Below are positions 9,600-20,247 of a stretch of 64,000 nucleotides of DNA, piece after piece. The stretch comes from a virus. A model generated the notes under the pieces. That model was given only the letters and a program-made list of their open reading frames with translations. It searched no databases and was not told the DNA's origin. A program made the position numbers and the translations under genes. The stretch is taken from positions 1 to 64,000 of the IMG/VR virus record IMGVR_UViG_3300008453_004667; one strand, given 5' to 3'. Each line of letters opens with the position of its first letter. Positions within the stretch are counted from its first letter, which is position 1.

Positions 9600-12395
9600 A
9601 TGTCAGAATTAATTGTTTCCAATTTAGTTTCAAGTCAACTACCTGATTTTATTAGGTCTGATAACCCCAAGTTTGTCATTTTTTTAGAAAAATACTATAA
9701 ATGGTTAGAAAGTAGTAATAATGCATTATACGAAGTCAAAACTTTAGAACAGTCTAAAGATTTAGATTTGGTCGATGATTACTATTTAAATGAAATAGCA
9801 AAAGAAGTTTTACCATATTTTCCAAAAGAAATTCTTTTAGATAAAAGAACTTTTATAAAAAATGTAGGAGAATTTTATAGGTCAAAAGGAACACCAGAAT
9901 CAGTAAAGTTTTTATTTAGAATATTATATAATGAAGATATTGAAATTTATTTTCCAAAAGAACAAATATTAAAAGTTTCTGACGGAAAATGGGTATTACC
10001 TTTATCGTTAAGAGTTGAGACTGGTGATACCAATATTTTTGATATTGAAAAATGTAAAATTACCGGAACAAATTCAAAAGCAACAGCTATCGTTGAAAAA
10101 GTTATAAAATCGGTTGACCGACAGTTAGGAATAGAATATGTAGAATTATACATTTCCAATATTAATAAATTATTTTTAACTGGAGAAAATGTAAGCACAA
10201 CTATAGTAAGAACCAATGGAAATGAAGATTTTGTTACCGCAAAATTAATTGGTTCTTTATCTGAAATTAAAATTGATCCTAAAAATAGAGGATTATATTA
10301 CAATGGATATGATACAGAATTAAGATATGAAGGAGATCCAGTTACAATTATAGGTGGATTGAATCCAAGTTCTGGTAACCCTATTGGTGCTATAGCTACA
10401 GTTGGAAATGTATTACAGGGTTCAGTTGACGATGTTGTTGTTACTAATGGAGGTTTTGGATTTAGGGATCCCGCATTATATCAAAATTCCTCAATTCTTG
10501 ATTTTACTGGAGGATTTAAAGATATATTATTAGGTTCTGAAGCTAAGGCTAAAATATTACTGTTGGATGAAAAAGTATATAGAACAATAAACGTAAGTAA
10601 TATAACAATAGAATCTTTCTATTCTTCAACTATTGACGGAATTGATAATGTAAATGACAATAAAACGATAAATGAATTGACTACGAAACAAACACTGAAT
10701 GTTTTTCCCATATCTTTTATTACCGTAGAATCTTCTGGTGGAGGGTATAAAACTCAACCCGATTTGGACATTTATAGTTTGTATATGGAAGAACTTGATG
10801 ATACATTAATTATAAATTCAACTACTGCCGTAAAGGGCACTAGAGTTTTGAGAGATGAGTCTCAAGATTTAACCAACTCTTTTGAAGTTGGAGAAACAGT
10901 AAAATTATTTTTAAGAAATAGATATGAAGAAATAAAAATTGTAGCCAACGTAAGTTCAAACACAATAACTTTTTTTGATGAATTTGAAAATAATATAAAC
11001 AATCTTTCAGTATATAAATTAAATAGAAGGAAATTAACCGAAGTTGGATCTTTAGGTAGAATTCAAATAGTCAATGGTGGAAATGGTTATTCTGTTGGGG
11101 ATTTTTTAGTTTTTAGTAGTACTGGTAGAGGATATGGAGCTAATGCGAATGTTAGTTCTGTACATGCCGGAAATAATGGAATTAAAACAATAACTTTCAA
11201 TGAAACATCCGATTATATTAGAGGTGGTGAAAGTTATACTATGATTGACCTTCCAACCGTAACAGTTAATTCTCCCGGTGGAGGACAAAATGCAGTATTA
11301 AAAGTATCCGAAATATTAGGTGAAGGATTAAATAAAGAAATTTCTACAACTAGAATTGGTGCAATATCAAGTATAAGAGTTATAAGTTACGGTTATGATT
11401 ATGTTTCTGCTCCAATTATTTCTTTGAGAAATGCTGACATATCATTAACTGATGTTACCGAAGGTCAAATTTATGTAGCGAATACATTTGTTTATCAAGG
11501 AGCATCGAATACAAATTATAGTTGGTCTGCTTATGTGGACAAATATTCAACATCAAATAATTCATTAAGAGTTTATAATTATACAGGAACTTTTGATTCT
11601 AGTCTATCTATAAAATCTGATGATAATTTAACCACAGGAAATGTTGTGACCTCGTTGTTCTACGGCGATGGTAAGGCTAAGGCAACAGCCAAATTTGAAA
11701 ATGGATTGATTCGATATCCTGGAATTTACTTGAATACCGATGGTCAACCAAGTTCGGATCAAAAATTTCAAGATGATAAAAAATATCATAACTTCTCGTA
11801 TATAATTAATACAGAAAATGATTATTATAAATTTAAGAAAACATTGCAAGAAACTGTACATCCATTAGGAACAAAAACTTTTGTAACTAAAATTGATACG
11901 AATTCAAAAAATGCTTCTGATCAAAATGTACAAATAATCTATTTAACGCAAGATTATCATTCAAATACATTTAATATAAGTAATATTTCTAATAGTATAG
12001 TGTCAACGTCAATAACTCCAAACGTGCAATCTGAAGTTTCTGTTGGCAATTTAATTATTTTAAAAAATTTAGAAAAAACCATAAATGGTACAGCAAATAT
12101 TTCATCCAGCTCAAATGTAATAACTGGTAACGGAACTAATTTTATTCATGATGTGGTTGATGGCCAAACGCTCTATCTTTCCTCTGGAAATACAGTAGTC
12201 GTAAAAAGTATATTTAATGCAAATACTATTTTTGCTCAAACAGAATTTGGCATTTCTAGCACCGATTTGACAATTAGGGTGGTGTTTGATGAAACGAAAA
12301 ATGTCTCTTTTGTGAATGCCAACACCATTTTAGTTGACACTAATCCAATAACAACAAACAACTTTGTTTCAATAATTGTACAAAAAGTGAGATAA
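9600..12395 (+). CDS. 7: Baseplate wedge protein, gp7-like
   Basis: This 931-residue protein lies between gp6 and gp8, the T4 position of gp7 (1032 residues). The N-terminal 120 residues (LPDFIRSDNPKFVIFLEKYY, RSKGTPESVKFLFRILYNED) look like the tail protein I type domain found at the start of gp7-like wedge proteins. Several Gly-Tyr-rich modules recur (NGGFGFRDP, SGGGYKTQP, NGGNGYSVGD, YGYDYVSAP). In T4, gp7 starts wedge assembly with gp10 and binds gp8 and gp6. Identity is supported by gene order and N-terminal domain rather than full-length similarity. Confidence 0.75.
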   Translation: MSELIVSNLVSSQLPDFIRSDNPKFVIFLEKYYKWLESSNNALYEVKTLEQSKDLDLVDDYYLNEIAKEVLPYFPKEILLDKRTFIKNVGEFYRSKGTPESVKFLFRILYNEDIEIYFPKEQILKVSDGKWVLPLSLRVETGDTNIFDIEKCKITGTNSKATAIVEKVIKSVDRQLGIEYVELYISNINKLFLTGENVSTTIVRTNGNEDFVTAKLIGSLSEIKIDPKNRGLYYNGYDTELRYEGDPVTIIGGLNPSSGNPIGAIATVGNVLQGSVDDVVVTNGGFGFRDPALYQNSSILDFTGGFKDILLGSEAKAKILLLDEKVYRTINVSNITIESFYSSTIDGIDNVNDNKTINELTTKQTLNVFPISFITVESSGGGYKTQPDLDIYSLYMEELDDTLIINSTTAVKGTRVLRDESQDLTNSFEVGETVKLFLRNRYEEIKIVANVSSNTITFFDEFENNINNLSVYKLNRRKLTEVGSLGRIQIVNGGNGYSVGDFLVFSSTGRGYGANANVSSVHAGNNGIKTITFNETSDYIRGGESYTMIDLPTVTVNSPGGGQNAVLKVSEILGEGLNKEISTTRIGAISSIRVISYGYDYVSAPIISLRNADISLTDVTEGQIYVANTFVYQGASNTNYSWSAYVDKYSTSNNSLRVYNYTGTFDSSLSIKSDDNLTTGNVVTSLFYGDGKAKATAKFENGLIRYPGIYLNTDGQPSSDQKFQDDKKYHNFSYIINTENDYYKFKKTLQETVHPLGTKTFVTKIDTNSKNASDQNVQIIYLTQDYHSNTFNISNISNSIVSTSITPNVQSEVSVGNLIILKNLEKTINGTANISSSSNVITGNGTNFIHDVVDGQTLYLSSGNTVVVKSIFNANTIFAQTEFGISSTDLTIRVVFDETKNVSFVNANTILVDTNPITTNNFVSIIVQKVR

Positions 12396-12403
12396 ATAAG
12401 TCT

Positions 12404-13744
12404 ATGTCATCAATAATAACGAACACCTTTTCTACTTTACTCGCACAACAATTCATAAATTTATTGGATGTTGGTGCGAATACGTACTTGCCCTTAAATC
12501 GAAGGTCTTATCTTTTTGCGACTATTGGCAAACAAACGCCTTGGAATCAAGGTGACACTCCTCCTGTTTCTCCCGGACAATCCACCAGAGATTTGATTGA
12601 ATATTACAATAGGGGTATTGTAGCGAAGGTAATTCAATTAGACAATGTTTCTTTCGTGGTTCCGAGGTATAATTGGCAATCCGGAACGGTGTATTCTAGA
12701 TATGGTTGTACAGTTTGTCCTATTGGAACACCATTTTATGTTTTAAATTCTAAAAATCAAGTTTTCAAATGTTTAGATAATAATAATAGTATTGCATCTA
12801 CGGATGAACCTGAATTATTTTTATCTGCGACTTCTTTAGAAGAACCATTTTTTATAACTTCTGACGGATATAAATGGAAGTATTTGTACACTATAAGTTC
12901 TGATCAAAAACAAAAATTTTTAAATCAAGATTGGATGCCGGTTGCTTATAATAGATTTGTTAGAGCAACTGCAATTAATAGAAGTATTGATATCGTTAGA
13001 ATAGGAAATGCTGGAAACAATTATGTTGATGGTCCAACACAAAGTATAATTACTATTGTTGGTGATGGAACCGATGCCGTTTTAAAAGCAAATGTTGTTG
13101 GTGGAAATGTAGTAAATATCGTTATTCAAAATAGAGGAAAAGATTATACCACAGCTAACTTAATATTTACTGATGTTGCGGGTGGCATAGGAACTGGTGC
13201 TTCAGCTAATGTAGTTTTATCTCCGCAAAATGGACATGGTTATGATCCGGTTGAAGAACTTTATGCAAATACTGTAATGTTTAATGTCGATTTTGATGGT
13301 AGTGTTGGTGGAATTTTTCCATCAGAAAATGAATTTAGAGAAGTTTCCTTAGTATACAATCCTTATATTAATAATACTGAGACATTGGCTTCAGCTGATA
13401 CATATACACTTTATAGTAAAGTTTTAGTGTCGCCTGGTGTTGGAGATTATAATAACGATGAAGTTATTATACAAGGTGACACTTTAGAAAATTCCACATT
13501 TAGTGCTGAAGTCATTTCATTTGATGAGGGTACTAATGTTATGTACCTTAATAATTTAAAAGGAACTTTTACACCCAATCAACCAGTAAAAGGATTGAGT
13601 AGTGGTTCAATACGAATAGGAATTAATGTAACAAACCCATCTTTAGAATTATATTCAGGAAAAATATTATTTGTTTCAAATAAAGTTCCTGTAACTAGAG
13701 ATCCAGACCAAACAGATAGAATTAGATTTATTTTAAGTTTCTAA
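12404..13744 (+). CDS. 8: Baseplate wedge subunit gp8
   Basis: The protein has 446 residues; T4 gp8 has 334. The opening TNTFSTLLAQQFINLLDV, then YLFATIGKQTPWNQGDTPP and the EEPFFITSDGYKWKYLYTIS segment are gp8 hallmarks. Residues about 190-280 carry the Gly-rich module seen also in gp6 and gp7 (NAGNNYVDGPTQSIITIVGD, then NRGKDYTTANLIF), which likely accounts for the extra length. It follows gp7 after 8 bases. Confidence 0.85.
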   Translation: MSSIITNTFSTLLAQQFINLLDVGANTYLPLNRRSYLFATIGKQTPWNQGDTPPVSPGQSTRDLIEYYNRGIVAKVIQLDNVSFVVPRYNWQSGTVYSRYGCTVCPIGTPFYVLNSKNQVFKCLDNNNSIASTDEPELFLSATSLEEPFFITSDGYKWKYLYTISSDQKQKFLNQDWMPVAYNRFVRATAINRSIDIVRIGNAGNNYVDGPTQSIITIVGDGTDAVLKANVVGGNVVNIVIQNRGKDYTTANLIFTDVAGGIGTGASANVVLSPQNGHGYDPVEELYANTVMFNVDFDGSVGGIFPSENEFREVSLVYNPYINNTETLASADTYTLYSKVLVSPGVGDYNNDEVIIQGDTLENSTFSAEVISFDEGTNVMYLNNLKGTFTPNQPVKGLSSGSIRIGINVTNPSLELYSGKILFVSNKVPVTRDPDQTDRIRFILSF

Positions 13745-13755
13745 AAGAGGAATAA

Positions 13756-16700
13756 ATGACTAAGCTTTTTAATTACGATCCATATAATGACGATTTTGAT
13801 GAAGATAAAAATTTTATGCGAGTTCTTTTTCGCCCAGGATATTCCTTGCAGGCGAGAGAACTTACTCAATTACAAACAATCTTGTCCAATCAAATTGAAA
13901 AGTTTGGTAATCACATATTTAAAAATGGAAGTCCAATAACTGGAGGTAAAATTTCCCTAGATGATAGAGCTTATTATCTAATTCTAAAGGGTCAATATAG
14001 TGGTCAAGATATTGTTTTGGAAAACTTTTTGGACAAAACTATTGTTTCTTATAATTCATCTAAAGTAATTAGAGCCAAAGTTATAGCTATAGATAATTCA
14101 ACAATTTTTCCTATTTTAATTGTAAAATATTTAAGTGGAGATTTTTTTGCAGAAGGCGATGAATTAAAAGTCTATGGACAAAATATTTTTGCTGAATTGG
14201 AAGATGCAAATGCTACAGGACGTTCTTATGTAGCTAGTATACAGGAAGGTGTTTATTACTTTAAAGGACAATTTGTAAAAGTTAGTCCTCAATTTTTAGT
14301 ATTAGAAACATATTATAGATTAGGTTTAAACACAGAAACAATTAACAAACAACCTTCTTATAGAATAGGTATTGAATTTGATGAATTGGTTATTGATGAA
14401 ATTGATGATGTTTCTTTATTAGACCCAGCACAAGGTTCGTTCAATTATCAAGCACCTGGTGCAACAAGGTTTAAAATTAATACCATATTGAGTAAGAGAA
14501 CATTAGATTCTGCTGATGAATCTTCTTTTTTCGAAGTTATCCGAATTGTTGATGGGGTAAAAACAAAAGAAATTGATTATCCTATTTACAATGAAATTGA
14601 TAAGACTTTAGCAAGAAGAACATTTGACGAATCTGGTAATTATACTGTTGATCCTTTTGTAATATCTCTAGAAGAAGAATACGTAGATACATCAAATAAT
14701 AATTACGTTGATCCTAATTATTTTACAGCATCATTGGATCCAGGTAAAGCATATGTCGGCGGTTATGAGGTACAAACAATAGCTCCAACAAAATTACAAG
14801 TGTCTAGAGGAAGAGCCACAGCTAGTATTAATGACTATGATTTACCCACAAATTATTCGAGTTATGTCCATGTAGCAAACGTATATGGAACCTTAGTTAT
14901 ATCCAACTTTGAACTTTTGGATATACATTGTGCAAATCATGCCAGTGTTAGTGTTGCTTCTACGACAGAATATAATTCTTCAAAAATTGGTACAGTTCGT
15001 GCCAATATGATAAAATATAACAAATCTTCTAATCCCGATCTAGGCACAACCCATCAGTTTACAGTTAATCTTTTTGATGCAAATACTTCTTCAATAACAG
15101 GAAGTGTAGCTTCTTCTGGATCTACTAATACCGTTATAGTCTTACCTTCATCTTTTGCACAACTTCCAGCAAACAGTTATTTGGGAATGTTTTTTAGTAT
15201 TAAAGATGGAGCAGGATTAAATTTAGCACCAGTTAGAATTAAAGAATCGAGTGGATCGTCAAAAACAATTACGTTATCTTCAGCTTTACCTTTTGTTCCT
15301 TCTTCAAACGCATTTTCAATTGATTCGGATTTTAAATTTGCAGAATCATTAATAAAAAGAAGTGGTTCAAAAATTTTTGGTGCTGATATAACAGATGATT
15401 CTAAAACTAACGATGATAATAAGTATGCTTTTATTACTGAACCTAACAGACAAGGATTAATTTTTGATGTTCCTTTTGACGCTATTAAGGAAGATACAAT
15501 AACAAATTTTGATTTTTTTGCAAGAAAAGTCTATAGCGATAAGACATCAAGTGGTTCAGGAATTATTACTTTAGCACCGGAGGGCACTGACACCTTTGCA
15601 TTTGCTGGTACTCCAGGAACTTTATCTGACAGCGTTATTTTAGATAATATAATTTGTTTTATTCGACCTGATACTTCTGGAGGAATTCCAAGTATAGCAC
15701 CAAATACTGTTTTAAGTTTAGCTAATAATGAATATACCGTATCAGCTATAAGTAGCACTGAAATTAGAGTCAATTTTGATCCTACAAACACAGGACTTTT
15801 TGGTGGTATTAGAGCAGATTTTATAGTAACAACTAAAGTGAATAATGCGGAAAATGGATCAACTGGAGCTATACGATCAAAAGTTTTATACCCATTATCT
15901 GTAAGTAAACATGAAAAAGTAGCTTATATGATTGATACTACAACGGGTTTAACTTCACTTAATACTGGAACAACTACTGCTTTTTCTGGAGGATATGTTT
16001 TTCCAGAGTTGGGTGTAACTTATTTTGATAATGAAACGGGAGCGGGAGATGCCGGTACAGTTAAGAAATTAAAAACTCCAGGAGTTCCTGTTAGTTTACA
16101 AGTACCTGACGTATTAGAAATTGTAAAAATTATAGATTCGAGAACAATTACTGGTAACATTACAACAGCAATGTTGACTGATCCACTTTATGACGTAACT
16201 AATAGATATGAATTTGATAACGGACAAAGAAAAACTCATTATGATCACGCAACAATCAAATTAAAAAGAGGATTTAGTTCTCCTGTTGGCAGTTCAATTT
16301 ATGTTATGTATAATTATTTGAGTCATGGATCAGCACCATCTCCTCAAAATGATGGATTATTTACTGTAGATTCTTATTTGAACGAAACTTCGGATATTAC
16401 ATATGCAACTATAAGTAAGTTTGTCGATAAATCTACTGGAAAAATTTTATCTGGAAGAGCTTCTTTTGATTTTAGACCAACTAGAGGTATTGCTCAAAAT
16501 ACTTTGTCTGGAGCGGTTTGTCCGGATCCTGATGAAATTGCAGAAGTTTCTTTTGAAAATTATTTAAGTAGGGTTGATAAAGTAGTTGTAAAACCATCAA
16601 AAGAGATGGCTATTATTGAGGGACAATCTGCTGTTAAACCTTTGATTCCTCCACATGATATAACTGATATGTTACTTTACACCCTGTATATACCCCCGTA

Positions 16701-19700
16701 TACAGAAAATGTAAAAGATGTTCGTGTAGATTTCCAAAATAATCGTAGATTTACCATGAGGGACATTGGTGCGTTTGAAAATAGAATTAAAGGATTGGAA
16801 TATTATGTCTCTTTAAATTCTTTAGAAAAAAATGCTAATGATTCTAAAATATTAGATGCTAATGGACTCGAAAGATCAAAATATGGAATTTTAGTTGACA
16901 ATTTTACTTCAACTAGCGTTCAAGCTAATTATGGTGATGTAGGTTTTGATAATAGAAATAAAGTAGAAGATGGAGAATTAAAGCCAGCTTCTTTAATGAG
17001 TACGACTAAACTCCTATGGTCGGAAAGTACTTCTTCTGGTAGTTATAAGGTTGTGGGTACAAATACTCAAAAATCTTTGATTATGAATTATACTTCCACA
17101 AAATTTGCCGATCAACCATATGCAACTAAAACTATTCCTATTGCTAGTGCTCTTTATGGTAATTTTAATGGAACGTTAAAACTTTTCCCAGAGTTTACGA
17201 GTGACCATGATACTAGTGTTACAGCTAAAGTTACTTTAAACTCGGTTCAAGGATTAGAAGATGCCTTTAATTTCGTTGATGATAGATTAAATTACGTAGC
17301 TGAACAGAATCCAACTTGGCTAAGTGACAAAGATAGTCCTTTTGCAAAAGTTCCAGATTCTTCTTGGTTTGAAACAAAAACCACAGTTGAAAATAAGACA
17401 GTACAAATTAATAGAAATACAAATGGTAATTTACAAACCACTACTGATCAAGTTTATGTTAAAACAGGAGCAACATTAAGTGCAGATCAGATTGGTGTGT
17501 CAACATCAAAACAGGATTTAGGATCTTATATTACAGACACAGCAATAAATCCTTTCTTAAAACCTAGAGGTATAGTTTTTATAGGATCTTCTTTAAGACC
17601 TAAAACGAGATTTTATTCGTATTTTGATGGCACATTAGTTGATAACTACACTATCGTTCCATCAAAAGTTACTTTAACTCAGAATACTCCATTTAAATCT
17701 GGAGAAATGGTTTTAATTGCCAATACAAATGCTGAATTATCAACTCATATAGATAATTATGCTTTAGATACTGGAATATACCATTTAGGTGTTTGTGCCG
17801 TTTCTGAAGTGGGATCAGCTAATGTTTCTATAGTAAATGAAAGTAGTTTGTCATTGAGTGGAAAATATGTATATGGTCTAGATTCGAAAGAAACTAAAAT
17901 TATTAGTTCAGTATTAGATCATCGTTGTGGAAATACAAAATCGGTAACATCCAGTACAATTACATTAGCTGCAGATGCTCCAAGTGTAGACATTACTGGC
18001 AACACAGTAAGTTTGGTTAGAATTCAAACTACTGACGCTGATGTAAATCCTGCAACTGGAATTGGTTCCACTTACACAATTACTGCTTATAATACTACTA
18101 CTAAAGTAGCTACAGTATCAGGAACAATACCTTCCTCCGAAGTAGGAAAAACATTTTCTTATAGTATAGGAACGAATGTTTCAAATAAAGCTGGCCAAAT
18201 TGGTGGAATATTTTATCCACCACAAGCCACTTTCTTAAGTGGAGAAAGAGTTTATAGATTAACGGAGTCTTTCAATAACTCTTATGATAAAGATGCAATT
18301 TCTTTTGCCGATAAAAATTTTGTATCATCAGGTATAACAACAACAAAAACTTCTTTAGTTGATACCGTATACAATATTGGAATAAGTAATCAAATTGTAG
18401 GAACTGTTACTTCACCATTGTTACAATCGACAACAGTTACAAGTACAATAACAAGCACTTGGAGAGTCGATCCATTAGCACAAACATTTTTTGTGGATGA
18501 ACAAACTTACCCACATGGATTGTATTTGGAGAGTGTAAATTTATTCTTTAGTGCTAAGGATGATGAAAACCTTCCAGTCAGAGTGCAAATTAGACCTACA
18601 GTAAATGGTACACCTTCTTTTGATTATTGGTATCCTGAATCTGTAGTTGAAAAATATCCTAGTGAAATAATTGTCTCAAACACACCTAGTATTAATGATA
18701 GTGCTACCAAAAATGTTTTTACTTTTAGTTCACCAGTATTTTTAAAACCAGGATTATATGCTGTTGTTATATTAACTGATTCTCCAGATTATGTTGTTTG
18801 GACAGCAGAAAAGGGACAAACAACATTAACTAATCAAACTGTTTCTGTTAACCCTTATGTTGGCACTTTGTATAAATCACAAAATGCTATGGAATATGTT
18901 CCATATCTAAATGAAGATTTAATGTTTGAATTGAATCGTTGTGTTTTCAATACAAGTTCTGCAACATTTTTATTACAGAGTGAGAAACAAGATTCAAAAA
19001 TTTATATTGATAGATTTAGATTGTTGGAGAAGTCTATTACAACACAATCTAGTTCTCCAATATCAATTTCTTACTCAGTTATTACTAAACCAGTAAATTC
19101 ATCGAAAGAAACAATTTATAGAAATATAACACCGTCTACAATTTATAGTATGGGAGATGACACCTTCTATTCTATAGGTAATAGAAGAAAAGAGTTACTA
19201 GATAAAAATGATTTTACAGTAAGATTAGAAATTTCAACTTCAAACGATGCTGTGACTCCTTTAGTTTCTTTAGAGAGTTTATATGTAAATACTTGGGAAA
19301 ACTTTATTGATAATGGTGAAATTAATCCTGAAGATTTTAATATTATTGTAGCTGGTGCAAAGTACTCAAATGCTAATGTGCTTACTGTTATTTCTTCCAC
19401 AGGAGAAGGCGCAAATGTTGAAATAGTTGTAAATAATAGTACAGATGGAAATGTGGTTCGAATGAATGTCGCTTCATCTGGTATAGGATATGTTGATGAC
19501 TTTTATATTTCATATCCACATACATCAAACAGTTCAACTGTAACAGCTAATGCCTCTATTGTATTAAATAGTGAATTTGATAGTTCTGGTGGACCATGTT
19601 TGGCGAGATATATTACTAAACCTATTATTTTGACAGACGGATTTGATGCTGGTGATTTGAGGGTATTCTTATCTGCCAATAAACCTGTTGGAACAGAAAT

Positions 19701-19995
19701 TCATGTTTTCTATAAAATTTTATCTAGTTCTGATATTATAAGTTTTTCCGATAGACCTTATGGTAAATTTGAATGTTTGAATCCTAGTGTTAGTGGCGCA
19801 ATAGATGAAACTGAATTTAGAGAATATGAATACCGACCTTCTCTAACAAGTGACGAATTGACTTACACTTCTGATGCTGGAGTTATTTACGACACATTCA
19901 AAACATTTGCAATAAAGATTGTTATGACTTCGCGTGATCCTTCGGTAATACCGAGGGTTAAAGATTTAAGAATAATTGCTTTGCCAGCAGGATAA
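13756..19995 (+). CDS. Very large baseplate/tail structural protein (DUF4815-like N-terminus)
   Basis: This 2079-residue protein opens with FNYDPYNDDFDEDKNFMRVL and RPGYSLQARELTQLQTILSN, the start I associate with DUF4815-type tail proteins in marine T4-like phages. It follows gp8, where T4 has gp9, gp10 and fibre-attachment genes, so a role in baseplate periphery or fibre attachment is inferred. The body is beta-rich with no obvious repeats until residues about 1860-1940, where a Gly-Tyr module like that of the wedge proteins appears (SSGIGYVDDFYISYP). The C-terminal 150 residues contain RYITKPIILTDGFDAGDLRV, a segment common to such proteins. RBS GAGGAAT precedes the ATG. Confidence 0.6.
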   Translation: MTKLFNYDPYNDDFDEDKNFMRVLFRPGYSLQARELTQLQTILSNQIEKFGNHIFKNGSPITGGKISLDDRAYYLILKGQYSGQDIVLENFLDKTIVSYNSSKVIRAKVIAIDNSTIFPILIVKYLSGDFFAEGDELKVYGQNIFAELEDANATGRSYVASIQEGVYYFKGQFVKVSPQFLVLETYYRLGLNTETINKQPSYRIGIEFDELVIDEIDDVSLLDPAQGSFNYQAPGATRFKINTILSKRTLDSADESSFFEVIRIVDGVKTKEIDYPIYNEIDKTLARRTFDESGNYTVDPFVISLEEEYVDTSNNNYVDPNYFTASLDPGKAYVGGYEVQTIAPTKLQVSRGRATASINDYDLPTNYSSYVHVANVYGTLVISNFELLDIHCANHASVSVASTTEYNSSKIGTVRANMIKYNKSSNPDLGTTHQFTVNLFDANTSSITGSVASSGSTNTVIVLPSSFAQLPANSYLGMFFSIKDGAGLNLAPVRIKESSGSSKTITLSSALPFVPSSNAFSIDSDFKFAESLIKRSGSKIFGADITDDSKTNDDNKYAFITEPNRQGLIFDVPFDAIKEDTITNFDFFARKVYSDKTSSGSGIITLAPEGTDTFAFAGTPGTLSDSVILDNIICFIRPDTSGGIPSIAPNTVLSLANNEYTVSAISSTEIRVNFDPTNTGLFGGIRADFIVTTKVNNAENGSTGAIRSKVLYPLSVSKHEKVAYMIDTTTGLTSLNTGTTTAFSGGYVFPELGVTYFDNETGAGDAGTVKKLKTPGVPVSLQVPDVLEIVKIIDSRTITGNITTAMLTDPLYDVTNRYEFDNGQRKTHYDHATIKLKRGFSSPVGSSIYVMYNYLSHGSAPSPQNDGLFTVDSYLNETSDITYATISKFVDKSTGKILSGRASFDFRPTRGIAQNTLSGAVCPDPDEIAEVSFENYLSRVDKVVVKPSKEMAIIEGQSAVKPLIPPHDITDMLLYTLYIPPYTENVKDVRVDFQNNRRFTMRDIGAFENRIKGLEYYVSLNSLEKNANDSKILDANGLERSKYGILVDNFTSTSVQANYGDVGFDNRNKVEDGELKPASLMSTTKLLWSESTSSGSYKVVGTNTQKSLIMNYTSTKFADQPYATKTIPIASALYGNFNGTLKLFPEFTSDHDTSVTAKVTLNSVQGLEDAFNFVDDRLNYVAEQNPTWLSDKDSPFAKVPDSSWFETKTTVENKTVQINRNTNGNLQTTTDQVYVKTGATLSADQIGVSTSKQDLGSYITDTAINPFLKPRGIVFIGSSLRPKTRFYSYFDGTLVDNYTIVPSKVTLTQNTPFKSGEMVLIANTNAELSTHIDNYALDTGIYHLGVCAVSEVGSANVSIVNESSLSLSGKYVYGLDSKETKIISSVLDHRCGNTKSVTSSTITLAADAPSVDITGNTVSLVRIQTTDADVNPATGIGSTYTITAYNTTTKVATVSGTIPSSEVGKTFSYSIGTNVSNKAGQIGGIFYPPQATFLSGERVYRLTESFNNSYDKDAISFADKNFVSSGITTTKTSLVDTVYNIGISNQIVGTVTSPLLQSTTVTSTITSTWRVDPLAQTFFVDEQTYPHGLYLESVNLFFSAKDDENLPVRVQIRPTVNGTPSFDYWYPESVVEKYPSEIIVSNTPSINDSATKNVFTFSSPVFLKPGLYAVVILTDSPDYVVWTAEKGQTTLTNQTVSVNPYVGTLYKSQNAMEYVPYLNEDLMFELNRCVFNTSSATFLLQSEKQDSKIYIDRFRLLEKSITTQSSSPISISYSVITKPVNSSKETIYRNITPSTIYSMGDDTFYSIGNRRKELLDKNDFTVRLEISTSNDAVTPLVSLESLYVNTWENFIDNGEINPEDFNIIVAGAKYSNANVLTVISSTGEGANVEIVVNNSTDGNVVRMNVASSGIGYVDDFYISYPHTSNSSTVTANASIVLNSEFDSSGGPCLARYITKPIILTDGFDAGDLRVFLSANKPVGTEIHVFYKILSSSDIISFSDRPYGKFECLNPSVSGAIDETEFREYEYRPSLTSDELTYTSDAGVIYDTFKTFAIKIVMTSRDPSVIPRVKDLRIIALPAG

Positions 19996-19998
19996 TAT

Positions 19999-20238
19999 AT
20001 GAAAGAAAATCTTTTAAAAGTAGAAGGCGATTTATTCGTAAAAGATAGGAAAAATGGTGCCATTTTGGCTGTAAATAAAAATATACTCATACAAAATGAA
20101 GCTAGAAAAAAAATGGGTAAAAAAATGAGCAGTAATGACACTGAGATAAATAACTTAAAATCTAAAATAGAAGAATTATCTAACGATATGACCGAAATCA
20201 AATCGTTGTTAAAAACTTTGATTCAAAAGAAGGATTAA
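19999..20238 (+). CDS. Small coiled-coil protein, unknown function
   Basis: In this 79-residue protein the N-terminal half (LLKVEGDLFVKDRKNGAILA) looks beta-rich. The C-terminal half (about residues 42-79) is a charged heptad stretch with leucines and isoleucines, likely a short coiled coil. It is set tightly between two large structural genes (3 and 9 bases), so a structural or chaperone role is possible. I recognise no family for certain. Confidence 0.6.
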   Translation: MKENLLKVEGDLFVKDRKNGAILAVNKNILIQNEARKKMGKKMSSNDTEINNLKSKIEELSNDMTEIKSLLKTLIQKKD

Positions 20239-20247
20239 TAATTAGAG

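Noticed and set aside
12391-12398. GATAAATA before gp8 as a late promoter
   Set aside because: It lies only 13 bases before the ATG (6 between them) and is made from the gp7 stop codon; a transcript would start at or after the gp8 start.
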